This document shows positions 1 through 11,400 of a stretch of 64,000 nucleotides of DNA, piece by piece. The notes under the pieces were generated by a model. The model worked only from the letters and a program-made list of their open reading frames with translations. It ran no database searches and was not told the DNA's origin. The first letter of the stretch is position 1, and each line of letters begins with the position of its first letter. The stretch spans positions 1,426,001-1,490,000 of the forward strand of contig JARFXM010000008.1 in the NCBI GenBank assembly GCA_029532625.1, read 5' to 3'. The translations under genes and the position numbers were made by a program. The DNA comes from Lomentospora prolificans (Eukaryota > Ascomycota > Sordariomycetes > Microascales > Microascaceae).

Positions 1-908
1 AAGGATTCAGCTTCTTGACAAGTTCCTGTGCCTGAAATCGCTGGTAATTCGAGTTGAAAGGTAGATATTCGCCATCTGGCGAGCCCGGAGCGGGGCCGCA
101 TCTCGGGGTCCGCTTGGGCGACGGCATGATCGCCTCATCGGGTGACCTAAGCCACTCCTCAGGGAACAGTTGACGAGCCGTTGTGAGGATCTGCTCGTCC
201 ATTGTCTTTGGCATGAATATGTTGCTGGTTCCCCGCATGGTCTCGTACCAGCCCTTTGTGTTCTCGACGGCAGCGGCCGTACATAGGAGAGTCAAGCTTG
301 CGAGGTGCTTGGGGATGCGGTATGCGATTTCTTGGGAGATCATACCGCCGAGCGAGATGCCGACGAGATGCAGGCTCCGCTTCGGGGACGGGTCAGAGCG
401 GTCGATCCAGCCGAGATGCTCGAGGACGTCGATGTAGTCGAGCGCCATGGCGGATGTGGTATAACGGCGCCAGGGCTTGTCGGATTCGCCGATTCCGCGG
501 TTGTCGAGGATTAGGACGGAGTATTGGTCTTTTTCGTGGCCGAAGTGGTTGGTTTGGCGCTGCCACGCGGCTTTGACGCCGGCGAGGCCCATCACGAACT
601 ACCTCTCATTAGTTTCCGGGCGCGTGAGCGGGAGTTGTGGAAGGGAGGGAGATATCGCGTACGGCAATTCTGATGGGCCCATTACCATGCACTTCATACG
701 AAATATGGAAGGGTCCTCCACGGGTCTTGCCCACTGGGCAGCGTCCCTTGGAATGTGGTTCAAGCTTCCATACGGTTCCCGGGTACGCGGGGTGTTGCAG
801 CGTGTCGGCTATGGAGGGGAAAGGGTTCGGTCTAGGTTTGGGAATGGATTAGCACCTGCAGATCTAGGAATTCAGCAGCCTTAAGTCAACATACACAGGA
901 GATGCCAT
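1..908 (-). CDS. alpha/beta-hydrolase family protein, 3' end cut by window edge
   Basis: Three exons are inferred on the minus strand: 908-895, 831-663 and 598 to beyond position 1. Both introns have good signals (GTATGT donor with a GCTAAT branch and CCTAG acceptor; GTACGC donor with an ACTAATGA branch). The joined frame opens M-A-S-P-V-P-N-P and gives about 260 visible residues. Two hallmarks of the fold are seen: a DNRGIGES strand/turn around residues 93-100 and the nucleophile elbow GISLGG with the predicted catalytic serine near residue 143. The catalytic acid and histidine would lie in the missing C-terminus. In this family these proteins are esterases, lipases or peptidase-like hydrolases; the substrate cannot be told here. 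The first coding exon is only 14 nt, so the start depends on that splice call. It is divergent from the ZZ/EF-hand gene, with about 1 kb between the two starts. Confidence 0.85.
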
Positions 909-1935
909 GATGGAGCGATTACTGAGGTGATGTGGCGGTTGACTCGGGGAAAGGCAACCGTTAGGCTGGCGCAACGATCTTAAACACGACTCCTCCTGAT
1001 GTGGTGATGACAATCCAAACAAGCGGGACGAGCGACGCAAGGTGCACTATGGATGAAAGTCGCCAATTTCAGCGTATATTGGAAGTGATAAGGATACGCG
1101 GCAAGATTGCGTAAACGTGTAGTAAAGGGGAAACTGGGGGCTCCATCAAGGAAAGCGATGGTTACTGAAGGCTGGCAATGCGACTACGTGTGGTTTTCAA
1201 TAGGACCGGTACTCTTGCTTCCTAAATTGGGACAGACTACATACTGTTTCTCGTATTGGAAACGATGTGCCTAGGGTACAGAAGAAGGACGCTTTCCCGA
1301 GGGTCGGAGCAACGTGAAGGTCGAATGAGACTTGGCGAGGTTCTTTTCGCGTATCCTCTACAGGCATCCCAGGTTCCATTGCGATGGATCGCCGCCTCCC
1401 AAGTTTAGCAATTGATCAATGATGGGAAGGCCAGCGGGTAGTGGGTACCAGTTGGGGGGGAAATCTTGCCACTGTCAAAAGGTCAACGGAGAGGGCTTTC
1501 TGGAAATTGTGCCTCGGTACTTAGCGTCTCAGCGCTCCAAGGCTATGATTAAAGTTGCCTTAGCACCCAAGTCCTTGGCCTTTGACAAAGCCCGGGGTGG
1601 GCCAGCTGGGGCTTGCCAGCAGGTAGCACACCGTTTCTACAAGTATGGACACTGCTGGCTGGCGAGCCAGCAAAACCCCTCCCCCCAAACGCTGGAATGT
1701 TTTGTCATCGACAATTTCCTCTTTCACCGCCCGGCAGAATCTTCATCTCTTACAGGAGCGACCTTGGAGCTCCCTATTCTTCAATAGCAGTCTTCAACCT
1801 CTCATCAACCGAACACCTACAGTCCCGCCTCTTGTCCATCACTGTCTTTTTCACTCTTCAATTAACGCACACTTACTCAAAGAAAACAGCACTTCATGAT
1901 CTTGGCAAGGTAGTAACGGCTGGGAACCACTGACG
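909..1935. other. divergent intergenic region
   Basis: This is the shared upstream region of the hydrolase (-) and ZZ/EF-hand (+) genes. Positions about 1720-1930 are pyrimidine-rich, as expected of a fungal leader. Several open frames of 60-120 codons are present, but they overlap one another, lack domain features and show no splice continuity, so none is called as a gene. Confidence 0.6.
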
Positions 1936-4878
1936 ATGTGGATATCGCTGCCGTCCACTGACAACTTCTCGCGCCCTCGCCTGGTTATTGCCGCTGCTTT
2001 ATCGACCGTTGCTGTCGCTTCGGCCAGCTACTACTACTTTTACAGGGACGGGTCGCACCGTGGTACTCATTCGACAGGACTCCATCGAAGCAATGCCATA
2101 AGACGCCCGCGGAGAAACTCTCGCCGCCGCTCCCGCTCGACCCCAGCCCCACGCAATGCTAGCCCGGCAGCATCCACCGCATCCACCGACGACGCCGTTA
2201 TCGACCAAATCCTTCAAGAAGTAGAGGAAACGGTTGTCGATGACGACGGCCAGAATGGTTTAGAGGACTGGTACAACGACCCGCCACCCCAACGCGCGGG
2301 CCACAACATCGTCACCTTACTCTTCCGCGTCTCTGAAGATAACTCTCGACGAAATGCTTGCGTGCACAGGGGTTGTCAATGCAACGCCTGTAGCATGGCC
2401 CCTATTCGTGGTATCCGATATCGATGTGCCACTTGTGCTGACTTTGACCTTTGCGAATCCTGTGAAGCCCAAGGCCTTCACACCAAGACACATATCTTTT
2501 ACAAGGTCAAGGTCCCCGCGCCACCCTCCATTCTTCGCCAAACCCAGCCCGTGTGGTACACTGGGGATCCCGACTCGGTAAACCGATCGCTTGGCAGGCA
2601 TCTAATGGTCAAGCTCTCCCGTGAAACCGGCTTCGAGCGACCTGAGCTTGAGGCTTACTGGGAGCAGTGGACGTACATGGCCAACACCGAGTGGAGGGAT
2701 GATCCAGACGAACTCAACCTCGCCATGGACCGTAAGACATTCGAGCGCTGTCTGATACCGTCAGGAGCTTCGCAGCACATGGCACCTAACCTGATCCATG
2801 ATCGCATGTTTGCGTTTTACGATACCAACAACGACGGGCTTATCGGTTTCACCGAGTTCCTCCATGGTGTTGCGTTCAGAAACCGCCGGGACAAGCTTGA
2901 GAGGATTTTCCGAAGCTACGATATCGATAACGATGGGTACATTGATCGAAAGGACTGTCTGCGCATGTTTCGCGCATATTACGTCTTGTTCAAGGGAATG
3001 CACAAGGACGTCCTTGACGGCCTTGACGAACAGGTTATGGCCAGTACCGAAGCCCAGCAACTTGTTGCTAGTCGCCAGCCCCTAAGCAGTCTATTTGGAA
3101 GAGAACTCACTCGAATGCCCCCCGCGGATTACAACCCCGATCGACTCCATGGAAAAGTCTATCATGGCAATGGTGATGTTGATCTACCTGCTGGAAGATC
3201 GCATGCGGTGAGAGAAGGAAGAGGCGATACCGCTTCGCGAAGGCAGGTTCTCAACAGAATATTCATCAACGATGCGGAGTCCGAGGACACTTTACGAGAG
3301 GACACCCTACGAATCACCGCGCCGGCTCAGTACGCGGAGAGCATCCTGTACCCCCTCAATAATATTTCTGCGGTCCAGGCTCTCCTCTCCACCCTCGAGG
3401 CAGAGGGGGCCCTCAACACCGACACTATCTTTACCAACTCGGAGCATACCACTATGACACCCCCGGAAGGCGAGTCGCCGCCCAGCGAGAGCCAGAACGA
3501 AGCGCGCGGAACCGAGTCTCCAGCGGATGCTTCCAGCGCTACGCAGGGTGACGAGCCCAATCAATCCACCGCTGATAGTCAGCAGGGCGAAAACTCTAAT
3601 ACCTCTGGTCGCGGCTTGCGGACTTTACGAATAACACTTCCAGCCAACGGCGAAGGAGAGGTACACGTTAGTGTGACTGCTTCCCAGCTCCAGGATCGTC
3701 TTGAGCAGGAGAGGTCGGTTAGGCGCCGAGCCAGAAGGCGACTTCATGAACGCTGGAGGAGGCGACACTTCTTCTTAGACGAGGAGGAAGGTGCGAGAGC
3801 TCCCCGTGGTTTCGACGATAGTCAGGACCTCCTAGCTCGTGCCATGGAGGACCTAGAGAGAGCCAAGGAGCAGGAAAAGGAACTGTCATTAGAGGCGGAT
3901 GCGCCCGCATTATCGCCCAGGTCTCGCTCGAGCTCCAAGGTTAGGTTTGCTGGCGATACGGATGAGCTCGAAACCCGCTCCAATGTGTCTGTTTCATCAA
4001 GGACCGTGCCGGAGAGGTGGGGCGGTATGGATATCCCCGATGCTGAGCGCGATGCCGGCAAGGAGATCTTGTACCAGGTCGCCCAGCAGGCCTTCAATGA
4101 CTTGCTCGATGTTCTTTTCAAGGACAAGGAGGGATTGGCTATGCAAGTTGCGAAGACCCGGGAAGACCGCGAGAAGTATGCGGAGCTTGCTGCAGCTTAC
4201 GAAGCCTCCGATGAGTCGGAGGACGAGGAAGAGCCAGCTGATCTGGATATTGAGTCGATTGATGAGGACGGCCTGGAGGAGATCGAGGCGACTACGGAGA
4301 CACCAGCTCCGGCTATTGATGAGGCCGAGGCCCCGCACACGACAGAAGCAGCTCCCGATAGCCCCAAGAATGGGACAGAAGGTTCAGAAGAAAAAGATGG
4401 AGAATCTGAAGGAGAGACGAATGTCGGGAGGGCCATTCCCGCCTTATCGGAGGATACCGATCCCGTTGAGGAATACCGCGACCCTACTATGCCTCAGTTC
4501 CGGCCCAACAGTGAGGCCGAGGTTCTTGACCTTGGCACCATCATTCGGCCCACGGCCCACGGACGTGTGGATGAGCCCGAGGAGAAGTGCGGGGAGGAAG
4601 AAGGCCTGGAAAACGGATCCCGCCCGGTGCAGGAGCGCGACGAGTCACCGGCTTCCATGGAACGCAGACAGCGCAAAGAACTTGAGGACAAGTACCACGA
4701 CACATTTGCCAACATCATGGCCGAGTGGAAGGCGTGCGGCGAGGCGGAGGCGGAGGCACTAGAGCGCGGGGGCTTTGGCAAGATCTCATTTGCGGAATTC
4801 GAAAAGATCTACAGGGAGCGGGAGAGTACGAACAATCTCGCGTACCTGGGGAGCTGGATCGAGTTTTGCATTCCTTAG
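1936..4878 (+). CDS. membrane-anchored ZZ-type zinc finger and EF-hand protein
   Basis: A single uninterrupted 980-codon frame. Visible parts in order: a hydrophobic segment at residues about 16-36 that could be a signal anchor; an Arg/Ser/Pro-rich stretch; a ZZ-type zinc finger at about 140-190 with the expected cysteine pairs and closing histidines; two EF-hand loops at 296-307 (D-x-N-x-D-G) and 329-340 (D-x-D-N-D-G), both with usable calcium ligands; then a long polar, Glu-rich and partly helical C-terminal half with probable coiled coil around 600-660 and 720-770. ZZ domains usually bind peptides or N-termini, and EF-hands bind calcium. Combined with an N-terminal membrane segment, this suggests a calcium-responsive scaffold on a membrane, which is inference. 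The start at 1936 is the first ATG of the frame and begins just before the anchor. Confidence 0.9.
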   Translation: MWISLPSTDNFSRPRLVIAAALSTVAVASASYYYFYRDGSHRGTHSTGLHRSNAIRRPRRNSRRRSRSTPAPRNASPAASTASTDDAVIDQILQEVEETVVDDDGQNGLEDWYNDPPPQRAGHNIVTLLFRVSEDNSRRNACVHRGCQCNACSMAPIRGIRYRCATCADFDLCESCEAQGLHTKTHIFYKVKVPAPPSILRQTQPVWYTGDPDSVNRSLGRHLMVKLSRETGFERPELEAYWEQWTYMANTEWRDDPDELNLAMDRKTFERCLIPSGASQHMAPNLIHDRMFAFYDTNNDGLIGFTEFLHGVAFRNRRDKLERIFRSYDIDNDGYIDRKDCLRMFRAYYVLFKGMHKDVLDGLDEQVMASTEAQQLVASRQPLSSLFGRELTRMPPADYNPDRLHGKVYHGNGDVDLPAGRSHAVREGRGDTASRRQVLNRIFINDAESEDTLREDTLRITAPAQYAESILYPLNNISAVQALLSTLEAEGALNTDTIFTNSEHTTMTPPEGESPPSESQNEARGTESPADASSATQGDEPNQSTADSQQGENSNTSGRGLRTLRITLPANGEGEVHVSVTASQLQDRLEQERSVRRRARRRLHERWRRRHFFLDEEEGARAPRGFDDSQDLLARAMEDLERAKEQEKELSLEADAPALSPRSRSSSKVRFAGDTDELETRSNVSVSSRTVPERWGGMDIPDAERDAGKEILYQVAQQAFNDLLDVLFKDKEGLAMQVAKTREDREKYAELAAAYEASDESEDEEEPADLDIESIDEDGLEEIEATTETPAPAIDEAEAPHTTEAAPDSPKNGTEGSEEKDGESEGETNVGRAIPALSEDTDPVEEYRDPTMPQFRPNSEAEVLDLGTIIRPTAHGRVDEPEEKCGEEEGLENGSRPVQERDESPASMERRQRKELEDKYHDTFANIMAEWKACGEAEAEALERGGFGKISFAEFEKIYRERESTNNLAYLGSWIEFCIP

Positions 4879-5825
4879 GTAGAGATGCCTCGGAGAAGGC
4901 GGTTCGTCACCCTTAGAGTGCGGGTGTAAGATATGGGAAAGACGAGAGGAGGATACAAACGGGCGTGTTCCACCGCGAGACTAGGTCTATAGCGTGTATA
5001 ATAGTTTTTTCACGACGCATCGAGCCCGTTCAACAAGATATTTCTCTTCCAATGCTCGGCCGTAGATGTGTGAATTGCCAATCTCTTGAGGCGCAATTCA
5101 CCCCTTGGCAGAAACTTGACCTGGCGTTTGGGGGGAGCCTTTCGATGCGATGTGTGAGGAATGATTCGCGTCGGATCAGAACAACGAACGCAATTGAGGC
5201 TCTTGACTATTAACTGAGGTTAGTTACTTAGCGTCGGCCGAGTGGAGACCGGCGTCCGGATGTGCGCCGAATGGAGGCCCGGCATGTAGCCGTTTTTTTC
5301 AACGGAATAGCCCAGTAGAAAACACATCAAGGACCGAGGGCGTCCTTTCTAATAGCGGAATGTCAGCAGGGGAAGCCGTTTCCCGGTCTTGCAGAGCCGG
5401 CACCAAACTACAACCCTCCAACCCTGATCAACGCGCAGGACGCAGGCGCACCAAGAGCCACCACCGTACCAGACAACCATATCAGCTGGCTTTCCTCTCG
5501 CCTACGGCTTCCACTTTTCAGTGCCGAAAGACCGCACGTCATCTGAACAAGATGCCCGTCACGATGCCACCCTCGCGTCGCCATATTGACGCCCTATCGT
5601 CAATCCCAACAAAGACCATCTGATCTCGCGTACAACCAGCATAGGCAAAGATTGAAAGACTGTCGATTTCTGCGTTGAGTTGGGCCAACATGTCCCACAG
5701 AGTAAAAGGGAAAAGGGAAATTAGCCATATTGTCGCCCCTCCATCTTCCCAGAGCCAGGCTTGGGGAACGAATCCGCATTCAGGCATGGCTGAATTCCCG
5801 GCACCCCGGATTCTCGGCAGGTAGC

Positions 5826-5858
5826 TCTTTTTCTTTTTCTTTTTCTTTTCTTTTCTCC
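5826..5858 (+). repeat. T/C-rich (TTTTTC)n-like microsatellite
   Basis: A run of T4-5C units seen directly, typical of fungal promoter pyrimidine tracts. Confidence 0.8.
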
Positions 5859-6548
5859 TCTCCGATTTGTCAGGTTAAGTCTTTCTTCCTTCACACCACT
5901 TTTTTCTCGATTCTAAATTCTCCGGGTATTATTATTTGGTCGAGGAACCGTTCCGTGGATGTGCCGCGGCAGGACTTCCAACATTTTGAGTGGAGAAGGA
6001 AGTACAGATGCTCCCGAGGACGTTGGAGAAGCTTCGCTAGAGTACGGTTCGGTGCATTGCCGCAAGAGGTTGCGCTCAGGCATATCGGAAGAAATGCGAC
6101 AACGGGTGAAATACTCCTCGCGAGTCTTTGTGTTCTCCGTCCGGTATGTCGAGGGGCCTGGATGTCGATCACTGAATCTATATCTGCAAGTGATCTATAT
6201 CCCCTTCTCCCCTCCTCAAGACATGCAATAGTTCCGATATCTCTGCCGCTGTTGAGTATTGAAGAAAGAACATACTATAGATGCAATGTCAAATACATTG
6301 GACAGGTTTATTTTTGGCGTCTGGCAGATACATGTATTGTATGTATGCTTAACTCGCCGTGGCCCCGTCTCCCGTTTTTTTCGTCAGGAGCTGGATACGA
6401 TTATTGTGCTCGTTGCAATATCTTTCCAGCGTGTGTCATAGCCAGACAACCTTTGCGTCTGTGTCTGTTTCTCCAAGTGTAGTGTATTGCACTCCTTTCA
6501 GACCTCCTCTCCGCTTCTGATATGCCCCAGCCTCTCCCCGACCCCATC

Positions 6549-6557
6549 TATAAAAAG
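6549..6557 (+). promoter_or_regulatory. TATA box of the surface-protein gene
   Basis: TATAAAAAG lies 95 bp upstream of the ATG at 6644, a normal fungal TATA-to-start distance. Assigned from sequence and position only. Confidence 0.55.
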
Positions 6558-6643
6558 AACGGTATAGACGCCTCTGCCGTAGCCCCATCCCCCTTTCAAC
6601 TTTTGCGTAGTTGTGTCACCGACCCTTGAGATCTCAGAATATT

Positions 6644-8468
6644 ATGGCGCCATATCTGAGTACCGCTCTTGGCCTTGCGCTGTTGTTGACTGTTAGGGTC
6701 AGAGCTGCTTGCACCTGCGTCGGCATAGACTACACAAACGCTGGCTCGTATTTTATCGACGATACTTTGGATGAGAACTTTAGCTTCATCTCCGAGTTTC
6801 GAGGTGAGTTCCTCGGAAATTGCCCGAGTACGGAGCAGAGAATCTGAATCTGACAAAAGCCTAGATTGCGAGAGTGCCGATATCACGCCCATCCTAGTCG
6901 CGCCTGACGGAGCAGAACATACATGCTCCCTGCTGGACAGCGGCAACGATGAGGTCGGCCAACGTTCGACATGGCAGGTCTCCTTTTTTCTCTTTATTGA
7001 ATCCCGCCGTTCTAACGAGAGTTGTTACTGACCCTACTTCACAGCGACATTGCCTACTCTCAGATGGAATCCGGCCAGTGGACCATTATCATCCAAGGTG
7101 ACGATTTTGACGCCTCGTTCCAGCGTAAATTCCAGCTCAAGCCCACCGCCCCCGAGAAGACGGTCGTAACTGTACGTGATCCCGCCTTCTACGATAGCTT
7201 CTCTTTCCGTATTAATAGCCACAGGTAACTCCTACCGTGACCGTCGAAATCACTTCTACCCCTCCCGTAAAGAGTACGTCACCTTATCCACAACCCCCCC
7301 GAAAGCACTCTTTCACTAACACTCGCAACAGCCAAAACCGACACCTACTGGGTGACTGTAACACGACGAGACCACCAATCCCCGGTGACGACCCAATGTT
7401 CCCAGTCCACCCAGGTCGTAACAAACTACGTCGCCGGCCCAACCGAGATCGTCAGCACCACCGTCGAACGGTGGTCTGAGAGAGGAGGCATTGACCGAGT
7501 ACGTCCGCACCACAAAGGTTGAGTGGGCGTATTGCCATTATCCCGAGGGCGAGCGGACGCCAGCGCCGGATGAGAGGCCTAATGTGCCGGAGCCGCAGCC
7601 TGGGGATAATTGCGGCGGGGAGTGTCAACCGAGGTGGGAAGATGGTGGGTGGAGGTGGAGGAGACGCGGTGGTAGGAACAGGGGAGGAAACAACGGAGGG
7701 AATAGAGGCGGTGGTAATGGCGGCGGGGATGGAGGTGGCAATGGGGGAGGAAACAGGGGTGGAGGTAACGGTCGGGGCCGCGGTGGCGGAGGCAGAGGCA
7801 GAGGCGGTGGAGGAGGTGGTGGAGGAGGTCCGGGCAGAGGCCGTGGTCGTGGGAGGGGCCCGCAGGAAACCGGAGCAGCCCGTAAGACAAAAGAACATCT
7901 CCCCAGACAACCCAATCAACTGCTAATAAGTCCTAGTCCCACGAGACCTCATTGAGAGAGACGTTGCTGCTGCTGCTGCTGCTGCGGCCATCACGAGCAC
8001 GGTATCCGCGAGCAAGACGGTCACTTCCACCCACATCGTCACCAAGGACCAGAGAACCGCCACCGAGTCAGGTAAGGCATTATTTTCCCACCCTCCGGCC
8101 ATCCGCGCGCCGCGTACATGGGGAACTAACTGTGTCTAGTTTGGTCCACCACGACCAAAAAACTCATCCTCCCCGCTCAGACGGTATGCGAGAACACGGG
8201 CGTTCTCACGCTCACGACCGTTATCCGCGGCGAACCCGCCACTGAGCTTCGTGCTACGTACATCACGCACTGGGTGACCCCCGTCGTAACTGCTTCGTAC
8301 GTCCACCTTGGTTTCCGTTCCCTCTTTTTCCCACGATTCAGCCATGTTTGGCGTATGAAGATGAAGCTGACATTGAGGCTCTGTAATAGGGAGACGGTAT
8401 ACGTCACCTCGACTGATAAGGCCCAAGAGACGCAGTGTTGGCAGGCTGGTGGTCAATATGGAACTTAG
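6644..8468 (+). CDS. secreted Cys-containing, Gly-rich surface protein (apparent frameshift)
   Basis: Eight exons: 6644-6803, 6865-6973, 7045-7171, 7225-7273, 7332-7881, 7937-8071, 8140-8296 and 8390-8468. Residues 1-23 look like a signal peptide ending R-A-A-C. The first domain (about 110 residues, starting C-T-C-V-G-I-D) resembles an uncharacterised fungal secreted module. Thr/Val-rich linkers follow, then a Gly/Arg-rich low-complexity stretch (7650-7860), a poly-Ala tract (7965-7990) and a second Thr/Ser-rich domain with a C-terminal cysteine. Intron 2 reads as GC-AG, which keeps the frame and a cysteine. The exons sum to 1366 nt, one more than a multiple of three. Within exon 5 the frame moves by one base around 7470-7490, where the upstream frame hits a stop near 7520 while the downstream frame stays open to the final TAG. 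It is either a sequence error, a real broken allele, or an unrecognised splice. Corrected length would be about 454 residues. No enzyme function is apparent. Confidence 0.65.
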
Positions 8469-11400
8469 CTTCAGATAGCGAGTAGGGAGGGACCAATTTT
8501 GCATCTAGGGGAGCTGTCTTTCGTTTTGGCATGTACACCCTAAACAAGAAATTGTAACAAACTACTGGTACAAGCTGACATGTTCAATGTCTCATTCATT
8601 CCATCAAGCTGACAGAAAAACACGTCCAATGTTAGCACCGGGCTTTTGACCTTCGACATACGCTCAAGAGGGAGCCCGCGACAATGCACAGGATCAATTG
8701 CTCCCTTCAAGAGACTTCCCTTCACGCGTCCAGACGCGCCTCAAGTACCCTATACAAGTGTCCACATATCGTATCCCGATCCTCCAATACGAGTCTATCC
8801 CTAACTGTCGGGGAAGGCTTCCACCCCTTTTTCCCTGTCCAATATAACTTTAGATGAACACGGACTTTGGTGGCCACAGACTCTAGTAAGGTAGCCCCTG
8901 GCCTCCATTAGGATGTGCTCGGGGATGGCTTCCAGGCTATTACAGCGGCTGTAAGCTAATACGGGCAAGATCTTCCTTCTACCTTCAGGTACATTAGATC
9001 TGTGGACCGGATCGGTGCGAGCTTGAACCCTGGGTGGAATGCAAAAAGTTTCCCTAGGTGCATTAGCTATTGCCTATCAATATGGTGTCGACGTCAAATT
9101 TCCGTAGTCGTGGTAATTCCAAGAGCTTTTCGGTTTCAATTGCGGTAAACTTCCGAGTAGATGCGTTGTTAATGAAGAGGTAGTAGAGCTGGCAGTCTAA
9201 GTTGGAGACGAACTAGGCTAACGTGAATTCGACCTTGACGCAATGAATCAATCCAACGGCGTCCCATCTCTCCTGCATCGACTCGTCAACGCCTATCTAT
9301 CTAAGCTACTCATGACTCAAGCGCTATTCCTACTTTCACAAATATCACCTAGAAGCTCCTCACATAAAGTTAACCTCGCACATGATCTAAACTACCATTG
9401 CATTTGCCCCGATACCCCTCGGCACCGCATCACTATGTAGCCCCTCCAACCTCTCTCATGCGACTACGAACAGACTAGCTGGATATGCTTATATCCCACG
9501 ACGCCCTTGAATATCCTCTCTCGGCCACCTGCGGATGTTAGGACCATCACTCGGTGGATACCTTGCACTTCGTTCAGTTCATCCAGCCAAACCCGTACTA
9601 GGTCATTGTAGATCATTGCTCCCGCTACTCAATATAGCAAGCATACGATCCTGCTGGCGTGGGAGCGCGGCGGAGATGAATGACTAGTTGAAGCAAGTGA
9701 GGCCCGAACGGGGCCAGCGGCACCCCGTGGTGTCTTCCTGCTCGTCCCTGGACGCTTCGTTCTTAGGTCCTTGCTAGATCACTATTAAAGCGAACGGTTT
9801 TCTGCTAGAAAATATCACCCATGGCCTTACCTTTACTTCTTAGCCTCTGGTAGGTGAAGCAGGGCGTGCATTGGGTAAATCTAATGGAATCATCCTCCAC
9901 TGACGACCATGTAGTGGAGGGTAGAGTCGATGTGCCGCTCTTCGATATACTCTGGTCTCATAGATCCGCCGCAGAGCGACCCTAGAAAGTTGCATAGAGA
10001 TTGTGAAGGTAGAATGCTGCCCTACACTCACACTCTACCTACGGAATGGCCAATCCAGCCGCAGTCCTTCTCTTGGCTACTCCAAGGCATGTCTGACATC
10101 GCGCATTTGGCAAGGCCGAGATAGAGGTGCAAGCCAAGTAAAGGAGGGCAAGCCAAGTAAAGGAGGGCAAGCCAAGTAAAGGAGGGCAAGCCAAGTAAAG
10201 GAGGGCAAGCCAAAGTTGGTACTCACGCCTCCCCCCCTTTGCTTGTCGAAAAAAGCGCAAGAGGCCTTTGACGATATCACCAGCAAGGAGCGGGCGACGT
10301 GTGCAAAACCCAGCTGGCGAAATGAAGGTCGGGGGCGAAGGGCATGCTAACAAGCGCGCAAACCACGGTAGTGACACTCCTAGCGTGGGATACAACGCTC
10401 CCACTCCACACTTGAAGTTCAACCGAAGAGGTGGCTGCTCCAGGACGGCTCCGTTGCCCAGAATGGGAAAAGGGGGGATGAGAAGGTAATGGCCATCTGT
10501 AAGGCTCAGGCACGCTAGTAGGCCGTCAAGCCGTCTATCCACCGACTCGCGCAGCGGGTCTGGCGGATCTAGCTCTAGAGGCTAGGACAAAGGGGAGCAG
10601 GGATAGCGTGGGGGGAGTCGCAACAGATGGGGGCGGACACAGCTGCAAGATTGGAGTTTGAAGAAGGGTTTTCAAGGTCACTCCTTGGGGTATTTCACGA
10701 TCACCAAGTCGACTTCCAAGATCTTTGTCTCTCTTCGGTGTGAAGAGAGCTTCCCCTCGGTTGAAGTTAAGGCCGCCCCTAGAAATCGGTCGTGCATACG
10801 GTTGCGGTGTCTCTTGCATGCCATACCAGCCGAAACTCCAAGAATGGAACACCAAGACGGCGCGCGTTTGCCGAGTCGAAAAGCTTGTGTCGCCCCTGTA
10901 GACCGTAGTCAGCCACTCGGACTTACACTCCTCCGTAATAGCAGTCATCGACCGTACAGCATGGTTGACGACGGCTGGCTTACCAGGACCCAGACAGCAC
11001 ATTGATGGTACTTGATGGATTTGCTAAGAAATGTTATATGGGGTGATTTTTGATGGATAATCTAGCGGACCCATGTCCAGTGCCGGACAAACGGAAGAAA
11101 CGGTTAATAGCTGGCCCACAGGATCATTGCTCTTTCCCCCCAGCGCCCGCTTTTTGCACCCCATACCAGCCCATTATACCCCACCCCTCTCCACCAGATC
11201 TCCACCTTCCCTCCACCTCAACAACTCCGCGACGAGCAAGTACGAAGAAGGCAATTGCCAGACAAGCGGATCTAAACCAAGTAAAGGACAGGAAACCCTT
11301 ATGTGGATCCGAATTCCTTTTCTTGCAGGATTTGGAGAGGGGAAGGAGCGAAGGGCCTCGAAAAGTGTGGGCACGAGTCGGGCGCATAACCCCAAATGGA

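Larger units (their letters stand above)
4879..6643. other. intergenic region
   Basis: It holds the 3' flank of the ZZ/EF-hand gene and the upstream region of the surface-protein gene. A T/C-rich tract lies at 5826-5858 and a TATA-like box at 6549-6557. A 250-codon open frame at 5730-6482 has no recognisable domain, an odd composition and competing open frames on both strands; I do not call it a gene. Confidence 0.6.

Noticed and set aside
1419..1787. 122-codon plus-strand frame
   Set aside because: Overlaps two other frames in the CT-rich leader region of the ZZ/EF-hand gene; no motif.
3899..4762. 287-codon frame inside the ZZ/EF-hand gene
   Set aside because: Arg-rich shadow of the acidic C-terminal coding region in another frame.
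5730..6482. 250-codon open frame upstream of the surface-protein gene
   Set aside because: No domain, erratic composition starting in a pyrimidine tract, other frames open on both strands, and it runs into the downstream promoter.
10535..11002. 155-codon minus-strand frame near the 19-bp repeat
   Set aside because: Overlaps plus-strand frames of similar length; no domain and no transposase motif.
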